This document shows, piece by piece, positions 38,878 through 54,920 of a stretch of DNA of 64,000 nucleotides (the first letter of the stretch is position 1; every line of letters starts with the position of its first letter). The DNA lies in assembly GCF_024679095.1 (NCBI RefSeq), contig NC_066535.1:3043361-3107360 (forward strand). The letters are read 5' to 3'. The translations under genes and the position numbers were made by a program. The DNA is from Eriocheir sinensis (lineage: Eukaryota; Arthropoda; Malacostraca; Decapoda; Varunidae). Under the pieces are notes generated by a model. That model was not told where the DNA came from and did not search any database. It saw nothing but the letters and a program-made list of their open reading frames with translations.

Positions 38878-39688
38878 TTAATAGTAGGCATAGTGGAGTC
38901 ATTAAGGGAATGACTAGGAGGAATATGCCCTAAATCATCTAGAGTGGAGTTTTCAGAGAAATTTTAAACAAAGAGCTCAGGTTTAGAGACATCTAACACC
39001 CACTGAACCGTTAGAATTAAGGAGAGATGGGAAAGATGAATAGGTAAAATACTTTTGGCTAAATGTCAAAAGTCTCTGAAAAAAATAGAATTGGCAAGAT
39101 TTTGAAATTTTCTAAAAATGAGGGAGTTTTTTTGGTAAGTCAAAGAATAGCTTTGGCAAGGTTTCAGGAAGAAATGTAAAATGTAATGTAAAATATATAA
39201 AAAAATTAGCAGAAGTTTAGAGGGTCAGGTACCTTTTGAGAGCTGCCTCTCAATCTTGGATAACATAAGAACAAGCATGATTGAACCAGGGCTTTTTAGC
39301 ATGTGGAGTAGAGAAAGTGTGTGAAATATGTGCCTCCATCCCACATACAATCAATATATCTGGCATGATCCCTTCATTGTGGGAGCTTTTAAGAGCAAAG
39401 ATCAGAACACAGAGATAAATAAGATAAGTCTACCACCCTCCATTTACAACACACAAATCCCTTTCTCCAAACCAATTGGTGTGTGTGGTGTGTGCATCTG
39501 AAGAAAATGCAGGATTTTACTATCAGCTATTGACAATAGTACAAAGATGAATTAATCTGTAATATTATCCTAAACAGACCATAGTTAATTGTTTATCATA
39601 GGTCATCATTTAATTTACATAGTTAATCATTTTCATATTCTCAAATTTATTCCTACTCTAGAACTTTCTACTTCATTCATGCACTCAC

Positions 39689-39822
39689 TTCTTCACAGGT
39701 TCGTCTCCAAACTTCATGAGGGTCCTTATAGCCGTAGGGGCTGTGTAAAATTTACTAACTTTGTACTTCTCAATAATCTCCCAGAATCGGCCTGTGTGAG
39801 GATACGTTGGGACACCTTCAAA
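39689..39822 (-). CDS. ACSS2: acetyl-CoA synthetase, sixth visible exon
   Basis: Encodes [20 protein letters not shown] followed by [20 protein letters not shown] and [12 protein letters not shown] and [16 protein letters not shown] are diagnostic for the family; the Thr in AIRTLMKF stands where Leu or Ala is commoner. Acceptor ctttcag, donor gtgagt, leaving in phase 2. The following intron (34746-39688) is almost filled by a decayed jockey-type LINE. Confidence 0.94.
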
Positions 39823-39959
39823 CTGAAAGGTATGGATAATACCACAATTAAATGATACACTGGATATTACTAGTCTCCTAACTATTACTTTCCCAAGTTT
39901 AAAGAATCAGTTATAAATGTATTTATCAATCAATAGGTATATATATAAATCACACAAAA

Positions 39960-40163
<204 letters not shown>

Positions 40164-40249
40164 CTTTGTTATCCAAATTAACTCAGCCAAGAGCCTGACA
40201 GACTAATGAGGAAGAAGGAAGGAGTTTATACGGCCAACCCTCCCTGATT

Positions 40250-40450
40250 AAGATTGAAAAAGCCTCACACACTAGTGTAACTCTCTTAAGAGGGTCAAGT
40301 AGAGCTCCAGGGGGCAGTATGAGCCAAGCAAAGAATGGTACAACTAAAGACTACTTGCCTGCACCACTAATGGGCTGGGCCAACCAACAGGCCCCATCAT
40401 GAAAGCATACCAGTGATATAGGCTCAACATAAAAAATAAAATAAAAATTA
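40250..40450 (+). mobile_element. diverged SINE, family 2
   Basis: Order of words AGCTCCAGGGGGCAGTATGA, CACTTGCCTGCACCACTAAT, GGGCTGGGCCAACCAACAGG, CCCCATCATGAAAGCATACC, AGTGATATAGGC, then an A-rich tail. These parallel the family-2 SINE at 3262-3620 read on its own strand. More diverged than the others. Confidence 0.6.
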
Positions 40451-40561
40451 TAAATACAGGATGTACAATTCTGTAATAAACACTAAACATGATCATCATT
40501 AGGTACAATATGCATTATATATATTATATGTTCCTCACTCTTCCCCAGCCATATGTCTCAC

Positions 40562-40754
40562 CAGGACAGATGTGGCCCCATTCAACAGGGGTCCATAGGT
40601 AACATAGGAGTGGCCAGTGATCCAGCCAATGTCTGCAGTGCAAAAGTAGACATCTCCAGGGTGGTAGTCAAAGGAATACTTGAAAGTGGTGGCAGTGTAG
40701 AGCATGTAGCCCCCAATGGTGTGTAAGACTCCTTTGGGCTTACCTGTGCTACCA
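40562..40754 (-). CDS. ACSS2: acetyl-CoA synthetase, fifth visible exon (P-loop-like motif)
   Basis: Completes the [10 protein letters not shown] phosphate-binding loop and continues through [20 protein letters not shown], a [20 protein letters not shown] stretch and [11 protein letters not shown]. These residues bind ATP and shape the acetate pocket; the Trp in GWITGH restricts the acyl pocket to acetate in this family. Acceptor accag, donor gtgaga. Enters in phase 2, leaves in phase 0. Confidence 0.95.
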
Positions 40755-41654
40755 CTGGTAAAGGAAAGGAAATTTTATCAAATAGTGAATTGTGATGAAA
40801 AAAAGAAAAGAAGGACATTCCTCATCACTAATTAAACTATTTTTTTCACTGAGCAAGGAATATATCCTTGGTTAGTAACAAGAAAATACAACAACATGTA
40901 ACTACTTCCTAAAGGACAAATAAAAGGTTCGACAACTATGGCCAGAGTATAGCAAATTTTGTTGCAGAGGATGGCATGTACATACCTTTGTTTTTTTGTC
41001 TACGAACATTTTTGTTAATTTAATTAAGTACCTCAAGCCAAATCACAAAGAAATTCAGATTACCTTTGATTTCTATCACAGGCTTACCAGACATTTTGTA
41101 GTGGTATGTAAATATAGAGGCATGATAGTTAATGAGAAAAATAATGTATAAGAAATGTTATAAGAAATGGGATTAGCGGACATGCCACATCATCTCTGCC
41201 ACCTTTCTATCTATGTATCTACAGTACCCTCCCGAGTTTCGCTCTTGCTTCGTTCTGAAGGCATAGCGCTAAACTCGGGGTATTGAAAACACTGAATAAG
41301 CACTTATTCGTTCCGACCCGTGGAGAACCTGACTTTTTTCACCCACTTTACTCCCTTGTTATCTTAAAATACATACCTTGGAAAAAGGAAGAAAATGGGA
41401 AGAGAGAATGAGTCGTTTTGAAGCCGCAGTTGAAGGCAACTGGCTTACAATTGGCTGATAGTTCTGAAAACACATTTGTGATTCGCTGGGAGTCTGATGA
41501 TGTCATCGCCGGTGCTCACCCAATCAGTGACCTCACTGCCTTAAAGTGGTGTCACACTGGCCGTTTTCCTCCAACCATTGGGGCTACGGGCAACACCCGT
41601 AGCCCCAGACAGAAGTTCCTCACATTTCCCCCATTCTGGCTTCGTCGTTTAAAA

Positions 41655-41674
41655 CTCTCTCTCTCTCTCTCTCT
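41655..41674. repeat. (CT)10 upstream of CR1 copy C
   Basis: Short CT run ending exactly at the CR1 start. Confidence 0.95.
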
Positions 41675-44127
41675 ACTGACAAAACACCAAGAAACAGTAA
41701 CGTTGAACATTTGTGCGTGCGAGTAAACATTGCAAAAGTCAATTTAAATATATCTGTCACTTACAGGCCTCCGGGGCAATCACTTGATGGCGATCTTGAA
41801 ATGTACAGCGTCTTAAGGCAGTCACTTAATAACAGCAACTCACTGATACTAGGAGACTTTAACCTCCCCTATCGCGACTGGGGCGACACTGTCGGGTACA
41901 GAAGGTGAGTCCCATAGAATAATTTCTAGAGGAAAATTATCTAAGCCAAATGGTATCTGAACCAACTCGACAAAATAACATACTTGACCTTGTTATAGCG
42001 ACCCAAGATAACCTAGTCAGTAATGTCACGGTAGGAGAACACCGTTCCTGCGATCATAAACTAGTGTGACATTAGAGCTCAATCATCGGTGACTGAAAAT
42101 AAAGTTAAGGTGCCCAATTTCAAAGAGCCAACTAAAACTAATAGATATGCAACTATCAGATGACGGCAATGCAGAGGTAAACTTTAAAATCACTTACTCA
42201 CTCAGCAGGACACATTTGTCCCAATTAACACTAATAAAGTCCACCTTGGTTTAATAGCGAATTTAAACACTCAGTCAAGGAGAGAAAATTGTCTTACAGG
42301 TTAAAGAAAGACCAAAGCACGCCCGAAAACATTAGACTTTACAATGATGCAATAAAAAGATTAGTGCATCAGGCAAAGCGTAGATATGAAGAAAATATTG
42401 CAGCCAACTGTAAAAATAATCAAATCCTTCTTCAGTTACATAAACAACAGAAAGGCGATCAGAAGTGGAATTGGACCTTTAAGAAACAGCGACGGTGCAC
42501 TAGTGACTGACAGCCAACACGTAAAACCTATTAAATAATTACTTTTCCTCGTGTTTAATAATAACAGTCCTCCCACCACCACCACCAACACCAGTACTAA
42601 TGTAAATCGAGCATGCATTGTCTAACTTTGAAATAAAACCATGAAGTCCTTAAAGCCCTCAAATCACTTAAAACAAATAAAAGTCCTGGACCTGATAAAG
42701 TATATCCAACTCTGCTGAAAGAAACAAAAATACTCTCCCTCACAACCGTATTCAATATGTCCTTGCGACAAGGCATTGTCCCTTCAGATTGGAAAAAGGC
42801 TAACGTGACACCGATTTTTAAGAAAGGAGACAAAAGTACCAGGTAATTACAGGCCCATTAGTCTAACTTCGTTGTAGGTAAGCTACTTGAGGGCATAATT
42901 AGAGACAAAATTGTGAGTTACCTTGAAAGCCACTCATTAATTGGGGACTCACAACATGGCTTCAAACAAAAGATCCTGCCTATCAAATCTATTAACCTTT
43001 ATAACGACCTCTTCACTGTTTATGGCGTAACCAAATCACTGGACGTAGTCTATCTTGATTTAAGCGTTTGATAAAGTCCCGCATCACAAATTACTTTACA
43101 AATTAAAGCAAATAGGTATTGACGGTCAGGTAAACCAATGGATCGCGAATTGGTTGAGCAACAGACAACAAAGAGTAGTGATTGACGGATTTAACTCAGA
43201 GTGGGCGCTGGTCACTAGTGGCGTCCTCAGGGCTCGGTTCTTGGCCCAGTGCTCTTCATTATTTACATCAACGACGTGGATGTTGGACTCAATAAATTAG
43301 TAAATTTGCAGACGACACAAAGATTGGTAACTCGGTTCTCACTGGCGAAGACAGGCAAAGCCTCCAAGAGGATTTGCACAAAATTTCAGCTTGGTCGGAT
43401 AGATGCAAGTGCCAGGTCCTTCAAGTTGGAACGAGGAATAAGAAGTTTGATTACGAAATGCGGCGTTAAACTCAAGGACTTGGGGTCAAACAAACCTCAA
43501 ATTCTCGCAGCAATGCATCGATGCAGCAAATAAAACAGAATGTTGGGCTTCATTAAAAGAAACTTTTATCTAAGAATAAAGATGTAATACTCCCGCTCTA
43601 CAACAGTTTAGTCAGACCCCACTTGGAATATGCGGTACAGTTTTGGTCTCCCCACCATGCAAAGGATATTGCTAAATTATCCCTTCCTTGCGCAACAAAT
43701 CCTACGAAGAAAGGCTTTCTACCCTTAACATGTTCTCTCTTGAATCGAAGCCCGAGGAAAACTGATCGAATGTTTTAAAATACATAATTGTTTCACGAAT
43801 GTAGACAGATCAACATTGTTTATGATCGATGACACTTACGAGGAACAATGGCGTAAAACTCAGATGTAGACAAGTAAATTCAGACTGCACCAAATTTTTC
43901 TTCACCAAGAGAATGGAATAAGCTCCCATCATCAGTGGTCCAGTGTAACACGATTGACTCCTTCAAAAATAAGCTCGACCGTCACTTCCTTCAACTTAAT
44001 ATCAACTAGAGTAGAAATGCAACGTTTTGGAGTCTTCTGATTAATGTAAAATCACTTAGGTTTAAGGACAGACCACCAAGTCTGGACCATGGGGTCTGTG
44101 TGGTCTGATTTTATATGTAAATCTATG

Positions 44128-44132
<5 letters not shown>
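41675..44132 (+). mobile_element. CR1-type LINE copy C (endonuclease end plus RT), decayed
   Basis: Begins within the endonuclease: VNLNISVTYRPPGQSLDGDL...SLNNSNSLILGDFNLPYRDW (GDFN catalytic motif). It continues through a linker (RRYEENIAANCKNNQILLQL), the RT with many small deletions, and the 3' UTR ending TATGTAAATC twice. Relative to copy B it lacks pieces of 2-31 bp at about a dozen places, so no long frame survives. (CT)n on both sides. Confidence 0.92.
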
Positions 44133-47131
<2,999 letters not shown>

Positions 47132-47359
47132 ATAGACCCATGCAATGTTTGGAGGAAAACGACCGGTGTGACACTACCTTTTAAGGCAGCACGCGTGACG
47201 CCCATGGTAAGTAGACGTGACCCGTACATGTCAAAGCAGCGTGAAACTCGGGGTGATAATGCGTGAAAGTCAGGATGGTGAGAATTTAGGACTAAACACG
47301 AAACTTGAGGATCGTGAAACTCGGATAGTGCGAAACTCGGGAGGGTACTGTATATCTCT

Positions 47360-47880
47360 GATGCCCTGTTCCCTCGCAGGAACTTCCCTCCAGGGGGTGG
47401 CCGCTGCAGAAGTGTCCTCATCTCTCCCTATTCTGGCACTCCCTCTCAGCACACTCAATCCTGCTACTTCCAACTCTCTCGCTCCAATACTCACTCACCT
47501 TATTGATCCACTTCACAGGTGATCTTCCCCTTACACCCCCTTCTTCAATCCTTCCCTCATACACTCTCTTCACAAATTCATTCTCCTTCATCCTCATCAC
47601 ATGTCCATACCATCTCAGCGTACCACACTTAACCCATTTGACCATTCCACAATCCACTCCTTTCGCTGTCACACTCATTCCAAACCTCTCATAAACGCTT
47701 TCATTACTTTCTCCATCCCATCTGGAAACACCACACACAGCTCTCATATAACTCATTTCCACTGCACGTATTCTGGGTTGCTGTGCTGCATTCCATGTCC
47801 ACGTCTCTGACGCATACGACAGAACTGGCAGGATAATACTCTTCGTACAATCCAATTTATATCTTACACAATGTTTCATT
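47360..47880 (-). mobile_element. RTE-type LINE C-terminal fragment
   Basis: Minus-strand frame of 153 codons: LDCTKSIILPVLSYASETWT, VEMSYMRAVCGVSRWDGESN, SVYERFGMSVTAKGVDCGMV and TLRWYGHVMRMKENEFVKRV. Same family type as 30822-32246 but better preserved in this part and in opposite orientation. No RT catalytic part. Confidence 0.85.
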
Positions 47881-48032
47881 CATATTTTTAGTCCTACAAA
47901 CATCAGTATCATTCATCAACATTCATGACCAACTAATTGTGCCATACTGTTTTATGACATTACTTCACCAGTAACTGATGAAGGAATCATTACACAGCAT
48001 ATTGCAACATGGTGATAGAGAGCTACACTAAC

Positions 48033-48148
48033 CTGGTGTAGAGCATGAAGAGTGGATCCTCTGTGTCCATCCACTCAGGGTCACACTCACTGCTGGAGGT
48101 AGACACCACTTCGTGCCACCATAAATCCACTGATGAGTCCCAGTTAAC
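48033..48148 (-). CDS. ACSS2: acetyl-CoA synthetase, fourth visible exon
   Basis: Encodes VNWDSSVDLWWHEVVSTSSS...DTEDPLFMLYT plus two bases of the Ser codon that opens the [10 protein letters not shown] loop. The DLWWHE and EDPLF-LYT motifs are hallmarks of AMP-forming acetyl-CoA synthetases. Acceptor atag, donor cag|gttagt. The intron on its 3' side (40755-48032, 7.3 kb) is the largest seen here and holds the nested CR1-in-TIR element. Confidence 0.94.
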
Positions 48149-49600
48149 CTATGGTATACAAAACTCATTATGCTATATACCTAACCAAAAAACACAGTAA
48201 ATTCTACTCAATTTTAATAAATAGTATTTAGAAAATTTCTATTTTCTTAACACATGGAATGCTGCAAATGACCAAGTATTTTTATAATACAGAGCTTATA
48301 ATAGCATAAGAATAATTTTCAAAGAGAAATAATTTCAAAATTAAAAGTGCAGATATTTTTAAATTGTGCATAAAATTTTAACGAAGACTATTTAACGAAA
48401 CTGGAATTTTGTCATGTACCTCCTAAAACTTAAGTTACCTGATCTTTTAGTTATATAATTTTGGCAAATGTTCTGTTTAGAAGATTATAAGATACTTTAT
48501 ATATAACTCTTAATCCCAATTTATATCTTTTATGATGTTTCAACAATGAACTTGTGAAACTTTAATGGGAAGGGTTTCTTTTCACATTTAAGAGGTACAA
48601 TTCTTTCAAACTTGTTTATAAAATATAACTTAGACCTAATATAATGTGCAATGATGAGAACTTTGTGCAGGAACCAAGGAATGAAGGAGAAGGGGAAGAG
48701 GAGGAAAACAGGTCAGCACTGAGAGATCATCCCACGACTATGGCTGGGCATCATACCACTACCTTGTAGTTGCCCTGCAGATCCCCGCCAGCATGTTATC
48801 GTGGAACGGAGGAGGAAGGGCCCGCACGGGAGAGGCAAGCAGTGAGGGGGACATGGAGAGGAGAGTTCATTGAAAGCAGCAATACAGCTGTACAAACACA
48901 CAAGTAATACAGACTCTTTCCTGACAGGCTACAATGGTCTGCAGCAAAAATCAAAGAAACTGCTATTCTACTAAACGAAAGAAGGAGAATTTTACAGGCA
49001 GTCAAACAGGTGATGTTAAACTTTCTAAGGTGAATATCCATCAGCTGTATATCAGTACTTTCATAACATGCAACTAAGTTCCTGCAAACTATGCTTAGTA
49101 AAACTGTAAATAACAAAATTAGTCATGTTATTGAAATTGAAAAATGTATTTTTTTTTTTTTTTGTATAAGTAGATATGGCATGCATTCATCCAAATGCTC
49201 AAAGAAGAAACTAAATATTTCTAAACAGCTTTGTTAATATCTTTGCATGTAGAAAGGTGCATAATGTCACAAGCTATAATAAGGCTGATCAACTAAAGGG
49301 TTCCTCTCAACTGTCTCTCACCATAGTATATTAAAGAAATTAATGTAATTCTAACTTCAAATATATTACATATAAAACATTATTTTCTTAACAGCTGTCC
49401 CTGACAAGGGGCAACACTTCCTTCCCAAAAGAGAAGTAGAAAGGCACGGGTTCTATGCAACATACTTGAATCAAAAGTGTTACCCATCTAGCTATAATGA
49501 AAACATCTGACATATGGGACTATTACATGATTTTATGATTTACATTACATACTCTTTCTTATCCAAGTTTTTGCTAACAATAAAGCAACTCTAAGGGTAT
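48149..49600. other. synthetase intron, AT-rich, no element recognised
   Basis: The interval between the fourth exon and the Tc1-type element. Contains a T-run at 49149-49163. No further exon of the synthetase is expected or seen. Confidence 0.5.
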
Positions 49601-49664
49601 TCAAGTACATACACTCAATCCTCGGCTATAGTACATTCAGCTATCGCATTTTATGGCCATCACG

Positions 49665-49768
<104 letters not shown>

Positions 49769-50169
49769 AACATGTCTATCACACCCCAAACATGTCTATG
49801 ATGCATGTACTCCATTTATACAGAACGATTCGTCATGTGAGTGGAGTCTCAGCAGGGGATGGGAGGACATAGCTGATGCACCACATGAAAATGGTGGCCC
49901 ACAACATCTACAGTACTTGGCAAAATGACTCAGCACCCAGTGTCTTCCACATGTCAACAAACAATAAATAAGAAAACAAAATGAAAATAATGGATTTTAT
50001 TTACCGTTAATACTTTGTTGGGTTTCCTCTACCCTCCTGACAGCTTCAAGACATCTTGGGAGGGAAATAGCAAGATTCCTGAGGTGGTGTGAGGGAATAT
50101 TGTCACGGGACTCCCGAACTGCTGCGTCTAGCTAGGCCAGGGAACTCCTGTCCTCACCGTGAAGATCCT

Positions 50170-50930
50170 TCTTCACTTAATGCCAGAGGTTCTCTATAGG
50201 GTTCAAATCTGGGCTGTTCCCTGGCCAATCACTTATGAAGGGTATAGCACAGTCATTCATCCACATAATTACCGATTTAGCCTCGTACGGTGGTGCACTG
50301 TCATGCTGATACAAGTGGGCAGCTGTTAGCTGGCACGAGTCTGGCAAATAGTCACATAGGAGCTCCAGGTACACATTCTGATTCACTTTCACACCCTTCA
50401 GTAACACAGCAAGCTTGGCTAAAGCCATAAGTGAATCAGGATGTCTCGCATTTTTTTCCAGGTACTGTGGGTCTAGACTCTAGAGGGTAACTGCTGGCAT
50501 GGAGGTACACTTGTGAATTACGGTTACAGGTCATCGAAAATGTAGCCTCATCCAACCACAATAATTGTACCCTTTGCTCCTCAGTCCAGACACTATACTT
50601 ATTGACAAAATTAACACGTCTCTTTCGCTCTCCAAACACCTCAGACTTAGCTTCCTTAATTTGTCTTGCTGTCAAATGTGAATCAGACTCCAAAGATCGC
50701 TTTATCACATTTACAGTCATAACAGATGTCCTCCAGGAACAACCAGAGCTTTTACCAGGCTCGGGAAGCTTGCCACTATTTTCCTTGCGATGAATAGCAC
50801 ACCATCGCTGCACAGTCGACTTGGCAACACTAACCACCTCACTTATTTCTTTGGTTTTGTAGCCAGCCTCCCTCAGGGCGATTTGATTATCTGGGCTATT
50901 TTGTCTTTGTGGATTTTAACAGTATAGGCC
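50170..50930 (-). pseudogene. broken Tc1-type transposase
   Basis: Pieces in order: MAYTVKIHKDKIAQI near 50930, STVQRWCAIHRKENSGKLPE (helix-turn-helix part), a RRVNFVNKYSVWTEEQRVQL block with LWLDEATFSM (first catalytic Asp), then after a break HLYQHDSAPPYEAKSVIMWM (second Asp) and WPGNSPDLNPIENLWH (third acidic residue, DD-E type). Stops in the N-terminal part and a frame break near 50430 make it inactive. It is the only content of the enclosing transposon. Confidence 0.88.
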
Positions 50931-51369
50931 ATACTAAACCAGCAAAGTCACAAAATCTAAATGTAATTGTGTCAGTTCAAGGAAGTTGACACAGCAGGGG
51001 TGATACACATCCATCCTCTGTGAATGCTTGCAGGAAACTGATGTGCTGGCCCGCTAGTGACTTGAGCATTGGGTAGAGCATGACATCATGTAAGTGCCTA
51101 ACCTTTCTGTCTCGCACAGAACCCTCATAAATACACTGCTCAAAATTTGCCATAATGCCTCGGCGCTTTGACCAAGGCACCGAGTCTTTCTGTCGAGTAC
51201 TGTACTTGGCAGTCCTGCGACTTATCCTGGCAAAGTGGTAAAATATGGGATCATCTTGGGGATATTGGCACCAATTTGAATTTTTACCTCAATTTCTAAT
51301 GTTTGGCTATTGCGATCTCGGTTATAACATGGTTTACCATTAGATGCGAAAGCTAAAGGTTGAGTGTAC

Positions 51370-52474
51370 ATACTCTAAAGATTGCCTAATGGAAGTAACT
51401 TCAAGAAACTAATCTATTTCCTAAACCTAAAGTGGATCAGCCCTTGAGGAGTCTTTTACTTGCTAACTTAAATACCAAGACATCTGTATCCAAACCCAAG
51501 AATGGAAACATACAGAGAGAAACAGCCAGTTATATTTTCAGTATTTGTAAATACTGCAAATATAGACCTTTGAGGGCTAATAAGAACCCAGAGTCATTCC
51601 ACATTCAGCATATCATGCAGGAGAGGTAGTGGTGATGACTGGCAGCAGTTCAGGGAGTGATATGCTTGGTGTTTGGGCATGAGAAGAGGAGTGATGTGTT
51701 ACCACTTGCTCTCTTTCCCTGTGATAAACTAAAAACTATCAAAACATTACCCCAACTGGCTACTTTTCCTGCATTCACACAATACATTAAAATATGTTTG
51801 ATGTTGTTAAAGCAACATATCCAAATGTTGAATATATATATTTCACACAATAGGCATCTATTTGACAGTGCATAATAGTATGAAGCTTGATTATACCAGT
51901 TTACAGTCAATCCAGGGGACACTCAAGATAAGAATTGAAGTATTCCTACATTGATATTTTTCTTTTTTACTCTAGTTCACCATTCACTATTCCCTTAACC
52001 ATGTTTTCACAGTTCATTAAATTTGCCATTGTGCATTTTCTCTCTCCTTTAATATGAAAAAATATCAGCTTTCTTGGTCCTACTGATATATTTCTTAGAA
52101 TATGTCCTCAGAACATGTAAATTTCTTGGAACCATATCACTTTAACAGCCAGCCCCTTCATATCACTTCAGTTAAAGCATATTTTTTCATATTTTTCTAG
52201 GGCTTTTCATATCTATACCTGACGATGTTTAAACATTTCCAACATGTTTTACTCTCAATGATTTGTGCTTCATGTATATCAAAATATGTGTTGGGACTGT
52301 ATTTAGTATCTCAATTATTAGTAAACAAGGAGGAAGAATTAGCTGCACTTCAAGATCTACTTTCTTCACTACAAATCCTTCAACCAGTTATAACCCAAGC
52401 AGAGGTTCAAGTGGACATGAAGCCATCACCCACACAGAACCAAAGAGTGAGGAAGGAGGGGAGAGGGCACACAC
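51370..52474. other. synthetase intron, no element recognised
   Basis: AT-rich; short open frames only. Confidence 0.45.
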
Positions 52475-52617
52475 CTTATCATCAAAGTGAGTCTTCTTGG
52501 CTGGATTACCATTAGCTGCAGAACCGTTGGAGGGTTGGGGGGCAGTAACATTGTTCATGTGCTGCACTACCAGGTTCATCTTCACCTCCAGGCCCTTGCC
52601 ACGACACAGCTTCAGTG
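52475..52617 (-). CDS. ACSS2: acetyl-CoA synthetase, third visible exon (variable linker)
   Basis: Starts ALKLCRGKGLEVKMNLVVQH, the conserved piece before a variable surface segment. It continues with an Asn/Gly/Ala/Pro-rich linker of about 28 residues (MNNVTAPQPSNGSAANGN...) that replaces a Ser/Pro-rich stretch of the vertebrate protein. Acceptor tttag, donor aag|gtgtgt. Phase 1 in, phase 0 out. The linker is the only part of the protein that I would not expect to align across animals. Confidence 0.88.
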
Positions 52618-53065
52618 CTAAACACAAAAGGTATGTTAATGAATCATGAAAATGCATTTTTCAATCCGATGAATACCTATTAAGCTGCGAGATAAAAAAA
52701 AAGGGATAATGAACAAAAACAGTAGTAAGAATTACACTATCATCCTCATAATTCTATAGAAACTACTACATTCAGTACATGACAGCTTATACCTGAATGC
52801 AGATTCAAAATTTTCATGAATTTTTTTTTTTTTATGGTCACATTCAACTCACATTTGGATTCTCCAACAATCAAAATATGAACTGCATGATCTGCAGGAA
52901 CATCTTTTTAAAAGACCAGATTTTTATTTTTATTTTTTTTAATTTTTTTTAAGAGACCAAGTCAGAATACTACAAGGCTGTCTGATGAAGTTAGCAGTGC
53001 CCTCCTATATTAATATAAAGTAAATATTTAAGCTTAGACTCTATGTGGTGAAGACATATACCAAC

Positions 53066-53192
53066 CATCATCAGCAATCTCTTTGAGGGCAATAAGCTTG
53101 GGTCCTCTCCACACAGCATCAGCAGTGATGAGTACTGATGCTTGAGCATCCAGCATGCGGTCAGCAAGGCTGTCTGCAGAGTACCCACCAAA
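53066..53192 (-). CDS. ACSS2: acetyl-CoA synthetase, second visible exon
   Basis: Encodes FGGYSADSLADRMLDAQASV...RGPKLIALKEIADD. It is preceded by a long T-run ending in tag (a strong polypyrimidine tract and acceptor) and followed by the donor gttggt. It enters in phase 0 and leaves in phase 1, matching both neighbours. The family has F(A/G)GFSAESL followed by LITTDA-RG-K at this place, so the match is clear over the whole exon. Confidence 0.93.
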
Positions 53193-54342
53193 CTAAAAAA
53201 AAAAAAAAAAAGCAAATTTTGCTTTACTTTAACAAATAACAATACTGCAAATTATGGTTAATAATTACAGAAACTTTCAACTTTATTACAACTTGCATTG
53301 TCCCACAAAAATTACTGAACTCTTCAAGACACTACAATGATATCAACATTGTATGAGAGATTTGTTTCCACTGTTCTCTGTTAAACCCTCCCTAATAATC
53401 CATAGAACAAAGTTCACAGATAAAAAAAAAAAAATAAATAAATAAATAAATAAAATAAAAAATCATCTGGCAATAATATATCCCAAGGGTGACAGCATTG
53501 CACAATGTAAATAAACTATTTTTTTCAACACATGGGATGTGTTGCTCACAGATAAAAAAAGAAAAAAAAAAAAAAAAAATCAAACATTAAGGTTGTAAAA
53601 AGTAGTGAGTGTACTGTATTGATTGATTCTACCAGACATTTTGGCATTGATGTATTGATCAATGACCCAGGGAGACAAGTAGCTTGATGACAAGCCCCAC
53701 AGAGCTACTCTCCACCCACACTTCACTCATCAGTAATCATCAATAATCTCTCTCGCACATACATTATTATATTTCCCTTTAATCAATTACGAATAGCTCC
53801 CCCTTAACAATCAAGGTTGACTCATCACGCCCACACATTTCTAAACTCACGCCCCTCATCCACTATTTGAACCAGACCACTGTGAACTTTACCTTACAGT
53901 GACAGCCTAACAACCCTTCAAAATTTGGTCCCATTGACCTACTCATTTTTGTCTGCTCGCACTCACACCGATATGCTTCACCCTTCTTTAATTCAACCTA
54001 AGGTACTCTTGCCTCACATAATCACTTTTCCATACACCCTAAATCATTCAAACCTCATATATACACCCCACCCAATCTTACTCGTTTCCCTCCACATTGT
54101 AGTACGTTCCATTCAAACTAAACCTAATGAATTCCTTACATAAGACCCCCAAATATACATCGAACTGGAGTAGTCTTATCATTTTCATCATCCTTCTCCC
54201 TACATTGTCCTGATCACCGCTACACCTCCAATCTCTGTATGCCTACGTGTGTGTGTGTGTGTGTGTGTGAAGGACAAATGAATACCGTACGAGAGTGCCT
54301 GGGTCGTGTCAAGGTTGGAGGTCATGTGAAGAGCAAATGAAG

Positions 54343-54383
<41 letters not shown>

Positions 54384-54676
54384 GATTACAGCCGGATAGA
54401 AAGAGAGGTGCTGGCTTGGATCCATACTGAGGCACACCTGACTGCCCCGCCCAACGCACCCCGCCCCGCCCACCACACCCTGCTTACCTTCCTTGCCCTT
54501 CCCGCCCACCATAACCTGCCCCGCCCCTCACCACCCCGCCCACCACCACCTACCTGCCCCTCACTCTCCCGCCCACAAGAGATACTGCCTGCCCCGCCCA
54601 CCAAATTCTGCCTCCATTCTCGTCTCTTCTTCCCGACCCCCAACATTGCTTCCCCCCCCCCCGTTCCCCACCCACA

Positions 54677-54722
<46 letters not shown>

Positions 54723-54724
54723 AC
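53193..54724. other. synthetase intron with A-runs and microsatellites
   Basis: Contains A-rich/AAAT runs (53420-53465 and 53555-53580), a C/A-rich gene-free stretch (53700-54240), (GT)n at 54246-54270, (GA)n at 54345-54380 and (CT)n at 54680-54718, the last reaching almost to the exon donor. Confidence 0.5.
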
Positions 54725-54920
54725 CACAATGGAGTGCACGGCCCCGATCCTGGCCACGGCGAGCATGGCCACCACGAGCTGCTTCACCATGGGCATGTAG
54801 ATGGCCACACAGTCACCCTTTGTCACGCCCTTCGCCTTCAGCACGTTGGCCACGCGACACACATCCTTCAGCAGCTGCGCGTAAGTCACCACCTCGGCGT
54901 CGGCAGGGTCGTTCCCCTCC
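54725..54920 (-). CDS. ACSS2: acetyl-CoA synthetase, first exon visible here
   Basis: Encodes EGNDPADAEVVTYAQLLKDV through ARIGAVHSIV (65 residues plus the last base of the preceding codon). This is the start of the AMP-binding domain, where ACSS2-type enzymes have a conserved EGNDP and a hydrophobic VAMLA-ARIGAVHSIV helix. The acceptor is ttctcag just upstream of 54920 and the donor is gtgagg at 54724. The incoming phase (2) fits a preceding Trp codon, as in the family. A long open frame continues on both sides of the exon (54386-55264), but the flanks are low-complexity intron sequence. The next upstream exon is not in the window. Confidence 0.93.

Noticed and set aside
48660..48905. Possible additional synthetase exon in the long intron
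   Set aside because: Slightly higher GC, but the exons on both sides join in phase without it and no family sequence is missing there.
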